From the NCBI GenBank assembly GCA_964592475.1, contig CAZQEZ010000189.1:1-7375 (forward strand): a stretch of DNA of 7,375 nucleotides, in the 5' to 3' direction. The notes beneath the pieces were generated by a model. The model saw nothing but the letters and a program-made list of their open reading frames with translations. It was not told the DNA's origin and searched no databases. This stretch comes from CAZQEZ01 sp964592475. Its GTDB lineage: Bacteria; Bacteroidota; Bacteroidia; Cytophagales; Cyclobacteriaceae. Shown here piece by piece: positions 1 to 6,782 of this stretch; positions within the stretch are counted from its first letter, which is position 1; every line of letters starts with the position of its first letter. The position numbers and the translations under genes are program-made.

Positions 1-1
1 T

Positions 2-2842
2 GATATCACTTCCGAGAGCTACAATGAATATAGCATCATCAAACTGCAATTCAATTATGGGACTGACATCGATTTTGCTTTTATTGAAGTCAATGAAAAG
101 ATAGACCGGGCCATGAACCTGTTGCCCCGGGAGCTTTCCCGGCCGAGGGTGATCAAAGCCGGTGCTACTGATATCCCGGTATTTTACCTCAACCTCACCA
201 ACCAGAACACCGGTAATTACCAGGTGGCCAGTACCCAATCTGCTGAACAGGATTTTATCGAGTTGAGCCGCTTTGCCCGCCAGGTGATCCGTAAGCGCCT
301 GGAGCAACTTCCGGAAGTGGCCATGGTAGACATCAGCGGCCTGGTCAATTCGCAAATCGTGGTAATACCCGATGAAAGCAAACTGAAAGCGCTTAACCTC
401 GGCCTGCAGCAACTGGAAAATTTTCTTAACAACAGCAACCTCAAGCTGGGCAACCTACTGATCAAAGACGGTCAGTACCAGTACAACGTGCGCTTCTCTG
501 CCAGCCTCAGCACCTTACGCGATATCGAAAATGTCAACTTCAGCAGTAATGGCAAGCTATTTCAACTTAAAGATGTAGCCACCGTTGTGGAACAACCGCA
601 GCCCAGGCAAGGTATGATTATGGCCAATGGTCAGCAGGCCGTGAGCCTGGCTATCATCAAGCAAAGCGATGCCCAGCTGAAAAACCTGAAAGAAAGCCTC
701 TATGGCCTGATAGATGCCCTGCAGAGCGACTATCCGGAAATTGATTTTGCCGTCACCCGTGATCAAACCGCCCTGCTTGACTATTCGATTGCCAACCTGG
801 GCCAGAGCCTGGTGTATGGGGCCATACTGGCTTTCCTGGTTATGTTTTTCTTTTTGCGTGATTACAAAGCGCCTTTTCTGATCGGCCTTTCTGTGCCGGT
901 TTCGCTGGTGTTATCCCTGCTTTTCTTTTACCTGCTCGGCCTTTCCATTAACATTATTTCTATCTCCGGCCTCATCCTGGGGGTGGGCATGATGATCGAT
1001 AACTCAATCATCGTGATCGACAATATCACCCAGCACCGGGAGCGTGGCAGTCAGCTCGACCCAGCTTGTATTCGTGGCACCAATGAAGTTTTTAGGCCTT
1101 TACTCAGCTCCGTGCTTACCACCTGTGCCGTATTCATCCCCCTGATTTTCATGAGCGGTATTGCCGGTGCCTTGTTTTACGACCAGGCCATTGCCGTTAG
1201 TGTGGGTCTTTTTACTTCGTTGCTGGTTTCCGTTACCTTGTTGCCGGTTTTCTACCGTCTTTTTTATTTAAAAAATAAGCCCGGGAAAATCAATCGCCTG
1301 CTGGAAAAAATCAATTCAGCCCATTATGAAAATTGGTACGAAAAAGGTTTTCGCTGGGTGATGCGGCATCAGGTGTTTACCTGGATTATCTTCGTGGGTT
1401 TGTTAGCCGGTACTTTTATAATTTACGGTCAACTAACCAAAAAGCGATTGCCGCAAATCACCCAAACCGAGATCATCCTGTACCTGGACTGGAACCAGAG
1501 CATCGGACTAGCCGAAAACCAAAGGAGAATCCGGGAATTGACTGCTCAGACAAAGCAAAAACTTGACTATACCGCTTTCATTGGCCGGCAAGACTACTTG
1601 CTCAACCAGGAAAGTGAAGCTGGCAGCAACCAGGCTTATCTGTATTTGAAATTTAATCATCAATCCGATTTGCAGGAGTTTCAATCCATGGTGCCTCAGT
1701 ACTTGTCCAACAATTACCGGGAGGTGATCCATCGCTGGCAGGAGGCGGATAATATTTTTAATGTGATCTTCCCGGAGCAGGAAGCACCTTTGCTGGCCAA
1801 AATTCGTCCGGTGGCCGACCTGGGTGCGCAGGGCAACCAGGCAATGGCAGCGGTGGTGCAGGAAATGGATGAGCAAATACCGGAAGCAGAAGCGGCCATT
1901 CCCTGGCAGGAGCAATTGGTAATAGCGGTAGATCCGCAGAAACTGTTGCTGCTGGAAATTGACTTCCAGCAAGTGCATAGCCAGCTGGCCAATGCGCTCA
2001 ACCAGCGGGAGGTTTTTACCATCATCGACAATCAAAGCTTTACGCCGGTGATCCTGGGTGCCAAAACAGCCACTTTTCAGCAAATTATCAGCCAGACGTT
2101 TGTCAGCAATAAAACCGGAGAGTTGTACCCTTTGCGGGAATTGATCAGCATCCATCGCGACCAGGACCTGAAGCAAATCGTGGCCGGCATGGAAGGCGAA
2201 TACTTTCCGGTAAAAGTTGCGGCTGAAAAAGAAAATGTTCCTGAACTGATAGAGAACATCCGCTCTGTGGTTGGCAATCATGCTCTGTTTGAAGTGGATT
2301 TCAGCGGCAGCTTTTTCAGGAACCAGGAATTGCTAGAGGAAATGCTGCTGATACTCACGGTTTCTTTGCTTTTGCTGTATTTCATCCTGGCCGCCCAGTT
2401 TGAAAGCTTCAGTCTGCCCCTGATCGTGCTGCTGGAAGTACCGATTGATGTTTTCGGCGCTTTTTTGCTTTTATTGCTGTTCGGCGATAGCATCAACCTG
2501 ATGTCGATGATCGGAATCATCGTGATGTCGGGTATCATCATCAATGATTCTATTTTGAAAATCGATACCATCAACCAGTTGCGTAAGAAAGGATTTAGCT
2601 TGTTAAGGGCCCTACAGGAAGCAGGCAAGCGCCGGCTCAAACCCATTTTGATGACCAGTATCACCACCATTTTGGCTTTGTTACCGGTGTTGCTCACCGG
2701 CGGTATTGGCGCCGAACTGCAAAGGCCGTTGGCACTGGCCGTGATTGGCGGAATGGTTTTGGGTACGGTGGTAAGTTTATATTTTATTCCGTTATGCTAT
2801 TATTATCTGTCTAGGGTGGGAGAGAGGAAGGTAGTTGAATAA
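2..2842 (+). CDS. RND-family efflux transporter permease subunit (RND1), 5'-truncated by window edge
   Basis: Proton-driven inner-membrane pump subunit of the resistance-nodulation-division superfamily. It would work with a periplasmic adaptor and an outer-membrane channel encoded outside the window. The frame is open from base 2, so the ATG at 113 is internal. 946 residues are visible and roughly 75 are missing, judged by placing D333 against AcrB D407. In visible numbering, the porter domain comes first, then TM2-TM6 (about 270-427), TM7 (about 459-479), a second periplasmic domain, and TM8-TM12 (about 781-935). Hallmarks are GMMIDNSIIVIDN in TM4, with the first relay Asp kept as D333 and the second replaced by Asn; AAQFESF at 797-803; and RLKPILMTS after TM10. 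TM10 reads INDSILKID (N848, D849, K853), so the AcrB K940 position is Asn and a Lys lies one helical turn later. It is followed by an A/T-rich islet and then a second RND gene. The substrate cannot be assigned. Confidence 0.95.
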   Translation, partial: DITSESYNEYSIIKLQFNYGTDIDFAFIEVNEKIDRAMNLLPRELSRPRVIKAGATDIPVFYLNLTNQNTGNYQVASTQSAEQDFIELSRFARQVIRKRLEQLPEVAMVDISGLVNSQIVVIPDESKLKALNLGLQQLENFLNNSNLKLGNLLIKDGQYQYNVRFSASLSTLRDIENVNFSSNGKLFQLKDVATVVEQPQPRQGMIMANGQQAVSLAIIKQSDAQLKNLKESLYGLIDALQSDYPEIDFAVTRDQTALLDYSIANLGQSLVYGAILAFLVMFFFLRDYKAPFLIGLSVPVSLVLSLLFFYLLGLSINIISISGLILGVGMMIDNSIIVIDNITQHRERGSQLDPACIRGTNEVFRPLLSSVLTTCAVFIPLIFMSGIAGALFYDQAIAVSVGLFTSLLVSVTLLPVFYRLFYLKNKPGKINRLLEKINSAHYENWYEKGFRWVMRHQVFTWIIFVGLLAGTFIIYGQLTKKRLPQITQTEIILYLDWNQSIGLAENQRRIRELTAQTKQKLDYTAFIGRQDYLLNQESEAGSNQAYLYLKFNHQSDLQEFQSMVPQYLSNNYREVIHRWQEADNIFNVIFPEQEAPLLAKIRPVADLGAQGNQAMAAVVQEMDEQIPEAEAAIPWQEQLVIAVDPQKLLLLEIDFQQVHSQLANALNQREVFTIIDNQSFTPVILGAKTATFQQIISQTFVSNKTGELYPLRELISIHRDQDLKQIVAGMEGEYFPVKVAAEKENVPELIENIRSVVGNHALFEVDFSGSFFRNQELLEEMLLILTVSLLLLYFILAAQFESFSLPLIVLLEVPIDVFGAFLLLLLFGDSINLMSMIGIIVMSGIIINDSILKIDTINQLRKKGFSLLRALQEAGKRRLKPILMTSITTILALLPVLLTGGIGAELQRPLALAVIGGMVLGTVVSLYFIPLCYYYLSRVGERKVVE

Positions 2843-2861
2843 AAAATTTAAGTGAAATTTT
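2843..2861 (+). terminator. Weak A/T-only hairpin after RND1
   Basis: AAAATTT (2843-2849) and AAATTTT (2855-2861) form a perfect 7-bp stem around the loop AAGTG, followed by GTTGTTTTAA. It begins immediately after the RND1 stop. An all-A/T stem is thermodynamically weak, so it may not end transcription and may simply reflect the base composition. Confidence 0.2.
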
Positions 2862-2932
2862 GTTGTTTTAATCTAAAAAATTTGCTTATTCTTTGGGAAA
2901 TACTAATGATGTTATATTGTTGAATGCAGCCC

Positions 2933-3040
2933 ATGAATAAAAAGCGTCATTTCGGAATTATATGTTATAATATTAATCTGTTTTTTGTTGTGATTATAAT
3001 AAAGTGTAAATTAGAAGAAATAAAAAAGATTAATTTATGA
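2933..3040 (+). CDS. Possible 35-residue small protein with a hydrophobic segment
   Basis: ATG at 2933, stop TGA at 3038-3040. The product starts MNKKRHFG, continues with a hydrophobic run (LFFVVIII, about residues 16-23) and ends with a charged tail (KLEEIKKINL). This shape would fit a tiny single-pass membrane peptide. I do not recognise it. The ORF is short enough to occur by chance in this A/T-rich stretch, and no ribosome-binding site helps. It ends 27 bases before the chosen DUF433 start, so it could also act as a leader. Low confidence. Confidence 0.15.
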   Translation: MNKKRHFGIICYNINLFFVVIIIKCKLEEIKKINL

Positions 3041-3067
3041 TTGATTGGAGCAAAAAATATTAAACTT

Positions 3068-3304
3068 ATGAAAACTGATATAATAACTATTGATTTAGGT
3101 ATTTTAGGTGGTACACCGGTATTCAAAGGCACAAGAGTGCCTGTAGAAGTTTTGTTTGACCACCTTGAAAGTGGAATTTCTATTCACGAATTTTTGAAAG
3201 ACTATCCTACTGTATCAAAGCAACAAGTAGTTGATATTTTACATTTAGCCGGAGAATCATTCAAAGCTGACAAAATCCATAAGTTGTATGAAATTGCTTC
3301 TTGA
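3068..3304 (+). CDS. DUF433 family protein, probable antitoxin of a DUF433/DUF5615 module
   Basis: 78-residue protein with the DUF433 signature: GGTPVFKGTRVPV at 14-26 and FLKDYPTVS at 42-50, in the order and spacing expected of this small helix-turn-helix-like family. DUF433 genes are commonly the first gene of a pair whose second gene encodes a DUF5615 PIN-like protein, and they are regarded as antitoxins. The ATG at 3068 was chosen because it gives the usual family length and places the conserved core near residue 14. The frame could be extended to a TTG at 3041, adding nine unremarkable residues. The last 17 nt overlap an ATG that begins the typical DUF5615 N-terminus, but that frame stops after 11 codons, so no full toxin exists here. 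A/T-rich compared with the flanking pump genes, which suggests separate origin. DNA binding or autoregulation is a family-based inference. Confidence 0.85.
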   Translation: MKTDIITIDLGILGGTPVFKGTRVPVEVLFDHLESGISIHEFLKDYPTVSKQQVVDILHLAGESFKADKIHKLYEIAS

Positions 3305-3323
3305 TGAGAATATTATAGTTTAG
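3288..3323 (+). pseudogene. Truncated start of a DUF5615-like (PIN-like) toxin gene
   Basis: ATG at 3288 overlaps the DUF433 3' end by 17 nt in the +1 frame and reads MKLLLDENIIV, then TAG at 3321-3323. MKLLLDEN is the characteristic first beta strand of DUF5615 proteins, including the first acidic residue of the PIN-like site. A complete protein would be around 100 residues or more, so nearly all of it is gone. A following frame from about 3316 reads LEQPLRKGIIIKYK. It could be a C-terminal scrap left by an internal deletion, but I cannot support that. The position, overlap and N-terminus together make the identity likely. No activity is expected. Confidence 0.65.
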
Positions 3324-3328
3324 AACAG

Positions 3329-3342
3329 CCTTTAAGAAAAGG
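3329..3342 (+). repeat. Small hairpin between the two antitoxin genes
   Basis: CCTTT (3329-3333) and AAAGG (3338-3342) pair around an AAGA tetraloop. There is no U-tract after it (TATTATCATAAAA follows), so it does not look like an intrinsic terminator. It lies between the dead toxin start and the next antitoxin gene. It is small enough to be coincidence. Confidence 0.2.
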
Positions 3343-3369
3343 TATTATCATAAAATATAAATTAAACAC

Positions 3370-3588
3370 ATGGAAACTATTAAAATGAACATACTAAACC
3401 CTAAAGTACATAATATATTGAAAAACCTGGAGGATCTGGGGCTAATATCAATTGCTAGTTCTGAGAAAGTAAGTTGGCAAGATGTATTGTCAAATATTCG
3501 TGATAATACGAAGGATTCCCCGAGTATCGATGAAATAACTAAGGGAGTTGAAGCTATTAGGTCGATACGGTATGAAAAGAAAAAATGA
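3370..3588 (+). CDS. Antitoxin-like small protein (Bacteroidota type, normally beside a PIN toxin)
   Basis: 72-residue protein. The N-terminal part (METIKMNILNPKVHNILKNL, a strand then a helix) resembles the dimerising DNA-binding part of small antitoxins. The middle segment is SWQDVLSNIR. The C-terminal 21 residues (52-72, beginning SIDEITKGVEAIR and ending RYEKKK) form the charged helix typical of Bacteroidota antitoxins that sit upstream of PIN-family toxin genes. I recognise this layout from general knowledge and cannot name a Pfam family with certainty. The ATG at 3370 was chosen; a second in-frame ATG at 3385 would remove five residues. The gene's last 17 nt overlap an ATG at 3572 that starts a short +1-frame ORF, exactly as at the DUF433 gene. 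No complete toxin follows, so it appears to be an orphan. A/T-rich like the rest of the islet. Confidence 0.6.
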   Translation: METIKMNILNPKVHNILKNLEDLGLISIASSEKVSWQDVLSNIRDNTKDSPSIDEITKGVEAIRSIRYEKKK

Positions 3589-3634
3589 TATAATTATAAA
3601 AATATCAGGTTACAAAAAAATGAAATTAAAATAA
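3572..3634 (+). pseudogene. Truncated start of a probable PIN-type toxin gene
   Basis: ATG at 3572 overlaps the upstream antitoxin-like gene by 17 nt in the +1 frame. It reads MKRKNDIII, then diverges into KISGYKK and stops at TAA 3632-3634 after 20 codons. Partners of this antitoxin type usually open with a basic stretch and a hydrophobic strand running into Asp-Thr-Asn (for example a KK-x-R-IIIDTN pattern). Here the strand is present but Asp-Thr-Asn is not, as if the gene had been cut just before the first catalytic Asp. The frame ends at the right edge of the A/T-rich islet, seven bases before the RND2 TTG. Identity rests on position and nine residues, so moderate to low confidence. Confidence 0.4.
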
Positions 3635-3641
3635 GAATCTA

Positions 3642-6600
3642 TTGCCACCTAAAACCACCATATCGGGCTCCGACTTTCGCATCATCATCATTTTCATCTG
3701 CTTGATGCTGATGGGTGGTGCCATCATTCCCTTACTCAACATACAACTCAATCCTTCTAAAAGTCTGCCTAGGCTTACCGTGCACTACACCTGGCCCGAC
3801 GCCGCGGCCAAGGTAATTGAACAAGAGGTAACGGCTCCCCTGGAAGGTATCTTTTCCGGCATCAGTGGTATTACCAAAGTCTCTTCTGTTTCCGGCAAGG
3901 GTTCAGGTCGCATCGAATTACATTTCGACAAACACAAGGAACTGGATGTGGCCCGCTTCGAGGTGGCTAACCTGATCAGGCAGGTTTACCCTGACCTGTC
4001 GGCCAGGGTAAGCTATCCCTACATCAACCTTGGTGCTTCCGGCAATAAGGAAAGCCCCATTCTCACCTATACCATCAATGCCAGCGCCAGTGCTTTTTAC
4101 ATTCAGCAGTATGCTCAGGATATGCTGGTACCTCAATTGTCTAAAATAGAAGGCATCAATGAAGTCACTGTCTATGGTGCTTCACCCTATGAATGGAACA
4201 TTATTTACCAGGTCAACCAGATTCAGAATTACCAGGTCTCTGCCAGTGAAATACAGCAAGCGGTGAACCGGTATTTTCAGCAGGACCCGCTGGGTCAGGT
4301 AAGCTGGAAAACCAGTGAGACAGGTTACCCTACCTACATCAATGCTGTTTTGCAAATGGATAAGCCAGCCGAGGCAGACTTTGGCAGGATTCCCATCAAA
4401 AAAACAGGGAATCGGGTGATCCATTTACGGGATGTAGCTACAGTTAAATACCTGGAGCGCCCACCAGACAGGTATTTCCGGGTCAATGGGCTCAACACGG
4501 TTAACCTGGTGATCACCCCGAAAAAAGGGATCAACACCCTGGTAGTTACCCAAAAAGCCAAAGACGCCATTGCCAATATCCGGAAGGAGTTGCCTTCAGG
4601 CTATTCGTTGTTGCAGAGTTACGACGCCTCCCGCTTCATTACGGCCGAACTGGAAAAAATTGCACTTCGTGCCGGAATTTCTTTACTCATCCTTTTGCTG
4701 TTTGTTTTTATCATCAGTCGGCAGCCGCGGTACATGTTTTTGATCCTGGCCAGCTTACTGGCCAATTTGCTGGTTGCCGCTTTGCTGTATTACTGGCTAC
4801 AGGTAGAAATTCACCTGTATTCGCTGGCGGGCATCACCATTTCCCTGGGTTTTATTATCGACAGCAGTATTATCATGATCGACCATTACCGGCTTCAGCA
4901 AAACCGCAGGGTATTCCTGGCTTTGCTGGCAGCTACCCTTACTACCATTGGAGCGCTGAGCATCATCTTTTTTCTGAAAGAATCGCAACGCATTGATTTG
5001 ATGGATTTTGCCCTGGTAGTAATGATCAACTTATCGGTCTCTTTGCTGGTAGCCCTGTTTTTTATTCCTTCCCTTATGCACCGCTTTCCTTTGCGCAAAA
5101 GCCGGAAAAGAAAAAGCTCCCGCTCCCGCAGAAGGATTGTCCGATTGAACCGTGCGTATCAAAATTATATCCGGTTTGGACAAAGGTACCGCTGGGCTTT
5201 CATCGTTATGCTGATCCTGGGTTTTGGTATACCGGTAGACTGGCTGCCGCAGAAAATTGAAAAGGAAAACAAAGCAGCCAATATTTATAACCAGACGCTG
5301 GGTAGGGACTGGTTTCAAAATGAGGTCAAACTTTTGCTCTCCAAAATAGTGGGTGGTTCACTGCGGCTTTTCAGCAGTTTCGTTTATGAATCTTCCTTTT
5401 ACCAGGAACCCACCGAAACCAAACTGCACGTGCGTGGCGATATGCCGGAAGGCTGTACCATTCAGCAATTGAATGAAGCCATCGAAAAAATGGAAAACTT
5501 CATCAGCCAGTTTGAGGAAGTGGATTTATTCCAGACCACCATTAATAATTACAATGACTCCCGCATCGAAATTCATTTCAAGCCGGAGCATGAGTGGAGC
5601 AGTTTTCCCTATTTTCTCAAAAGCCAGTTGGAGTCCAAAGCCATCAGCCTGGGTGGGCTGGATTGGTCGGTATACGGGGTGGGTCGCGGTTTTTCCAACG
5701 CGCTGCACACTGGCTTCAAAAGCAACCGAATCGTATTGCGAGGCTACAATTACGATCAATTGTACCGCTATGCGGAGCACTTACAGAAAAAGCTTTTGCA
5801 AAATCCACGCATTAAAGAGATAGACATTGCTGGTTCCGATGGATGGCGAACCACTGCCCTGCATGAATATTTTCTGGATTTTGATCAGCAACAACTGGCA
5901 TTGCACAATTTACACCACCACTATTTGTACGAGTACCTCTACAATATCATGCAGCGCAGTAATCTGTCTCCAGTGTATCTGAATAATGAGATGCAGCCGG
6001 TGACCCTATACTCCGACAAATACCAGCAATTCAACGTGTGGCAACTGGAAAATGAAACAGTGAAAGTAGACTCAGTACTTTTAAAGCTGAACCAGTTTTT
6101 GCAAATGGAGAAACGCAAAACCGGTAACGACATACACAAAGAAAATCAGCAGTACCAGTTGGTGGTAGCTTATGATTTTATCGGGCCTGGGCCACTGGCA
6201 CAAAAGGTGGAAGAAGAGCAAATTGAATACATGAACGGGTTTTTGCCCATGGGGTACAAGGCAAGTCCGCGATTCTGGTCAGGCTGGCAAAAGGATGACA
6301 AATCGCAGTATTACCTGTTGCTGGTGGTGGTCCTGATCATTTACTTCGTCTGTAGCATTTTACTGGAATCGTTTAAGCAGCCACTGGCCATTATTTCGCT
6401 GATACCTTTTTCTTATATTGGTGTGTTTTTAACCTTTTACTTGTTTGATATCAATTTTGACCAGGGCGGCTTTGCTTCTTTCATCCTGCTCAGTGGTTTG
6501 GTAGTCAATGCCGGTTTGTACATCATCAACGATTTCAACAATTTCAAAAAGAAACATAAAACATCTATTCGCCTGTATGTAAAAGCCTATAACCACAAGA

Positions 6601-6776
6601 TCATCCCCATTTTGCTGACCATCATTTCTACATTGCTGGGATTGGTTCCCTTTCTCTGGGGCGGACAAAAGGATGTGTTCTGGTTTGCCTTTGCTGCCGG
6701 AGCCATGGGTGGGTTGTTGTTTTCTGTATTGGCGATTGTGTTTTATCTGCCGGTGATGATGAAGATACTAAAATAA
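3642..6776 (+). CDS. RND-family efflux transporter permease subunit (RND2)
   Basis: 1044-residue full-length RND permease, probably the partner of RND1 in a heteromeric pump. TM1 is at about 12-32, the porter domain at about 33-340, TM2-TM6 at about 341-478, TM7 at about 517-535, the second periplasmic domain at about 540-885, and TM8-TM12 from about 890 to the end. TM4 reads GFIIDSSIIMIDH: D407 is kept (the same residue number as in AcrB) and the second relay Asp is Ser. TM10 reads SGLVVNAGLYIINDF, with Asn956 near the AcrB K940 position and no Lys. The AAQFESF motif of RND1 is here the weaker LLESFKQPL. The linker after TM6 (484-501) is very basic, with 11 Arg/Lys in 18 residues. The only start before TM1 is TTG at 3642; an in-frame TAA lies at 3627-3629, and the first ATG codons (residues 22 and 24) would cut TM1. 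The original start may have been lost when the islet arrived. Confidence 0.93.
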   Translation: MPPKTTISGSDFRIIIIFICLMLMGGAIIPLLNIQLNPSKSLPRLTVHYTWPDAAAKVIEQEVTAPLEGIFSGISGITKVSSVSGKGSGRIELHFDKHKELDVARFEVANLIRQVYPDLSARVSYPYINLGASGNKESPILTYTINASASAFYIQQYAQDMLVPQLSKIEGINEVTVYGASPYEWNIIYQVNQIQNYQVSASEIQQAVNRYFQQDPLGQVSWKTSETGYPTYINAVLQMDKPAEADFGRIPIKKTGNRVIHLRDVATVKYLERPPDRYFRVNGLNTVNLVITPKKGINTLVVTQKAKDAIANIRKELPSGYSLLQSYDASRFITAELEKIALRAGISLLILLLFVFIISRQPRYMFLILASLLANLLVAALLYYWLQVEIHLYSLAGITISLGFIIDSSIIMIDHYRLQQNRRVFLALLAATLTTIGALSIIFFLKESQRIDLMDFALVVMINLSVSLLVALFFIPSLMHRFPLRKSRKRKSSRSRRRIVRLNRAYQNYIRFGQRYRWAFIVMLILGFGIPVDWLPQKIEKENKAANIYNQTLGRDWFQNEVKLLLSKIVGGSLRLFSSFVYESSFYQEPTETKLHVRGDMPEGCTIQQLNEAIEKMENFISQFEEVDLFQTTINNYNDSRIEIHFKPEHEWSSFPYFLKSQLESKAISLGGLDWSVYGVGRGFSNALHTGFKSNRIVLRGYNYDQLYRYAEHLQKKLLQNPRIKEIDIAGSDGWRTTALHEYFLDFDQQQLALHNLHHHYLYEYLYNIMQRSNLSPVYLNNEMQPVTLYSDKYQQFNVWQLENETVKVDSVLLKLNQFLQMEKRKTGNDIHKENQQYQLVVAYDFIGPGPLAQKVEEEQIEYMNGFLPMGYKASPRFWSGWQKDDKSQYYLLLVVVLIIYFVCSILLESFKQPLAIISLIPFSYIGVFLTFYLFDINFDQGGFASFILLSGLVVNAGLYIINDFNNFKKKHKTSIRLYVKAYNHKIIPILLTIISTLLGLVPFLWGGQKDVFWFAFAAGAMGGLLFSVLAIVFYLPVMMKILK

Positions 6777-6782
6777 AATATT

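Larger units (their letters stand above)
2843..3634. other. A/T-rich islet separating two RND genes, carrying toxin-antitoxin remnants
   Basis: Composition drops sharply right after the RND1 stop codon and recovers right before RND2. Lines counted inside are about 28-30% G+C, against 57% in a counted line of RND1. The islet holds two antitoxin-like genes and two truncated toxin-like starts. The pentamer AATAA occurs at both edges (2838-2842 and 3630-3634). Joining the edges at that pentamer places a TTG at 2835-2837 in frame with RND2, reading TTG AAT AAG AAT CTA TTG. This would be a short overlap with the RND1 stop, the usual tight spacing within pump operons. No transposase, integrase or long terminal repeat is visible, so insertion is inferred from composition and gene order only. 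A 5-base repeat in A/T-rich DNA is weak evidence by itself. Confidence 0.55.

Noticed and set aside
1508..2281. Long minus-strand ORF of 257 codons
   Set aside because: It lies wholly inside RND1, which has clear family motifs. The minus-strand product is rich in His, Arg, Gln and Phe without any domain, as expected of a shadow frame.
2840..2883. Direct repeat TAAAAAATTT at 2840-2849 and 2874-2883
   Set aside because: An A/T-only decamer in an A/T-rich region, with no further extension; not treated as a mobile-element signature.
2966..3000. Two TATAAT boxes upstream of the DUF433 gene
   Set aside because: They are expected by chance in such A/T-rich DNA. The Bacteroidota promoter consensus (TAnnTTTG) is different, and I found no clean match to it here.
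3037..3063. Short frame MIDWSKKY resembling some DUF433 N-termini
   Set aside because: It stops after eight codons and is in a different frame from the real DUF433 protein; probably coincidence.
3041..3067. TTG start giving a nine-residue longer DUF433 protein
   Set aside because: The ATG at 3068 gives the usual family length, and the extra residues match nothing in the family.
5473..5823. Plus-strand 116-codon ORF inside RND2
   Set aside because: It is an alternative frame within the second periplasmic domain of RND2, with no recognisable features.
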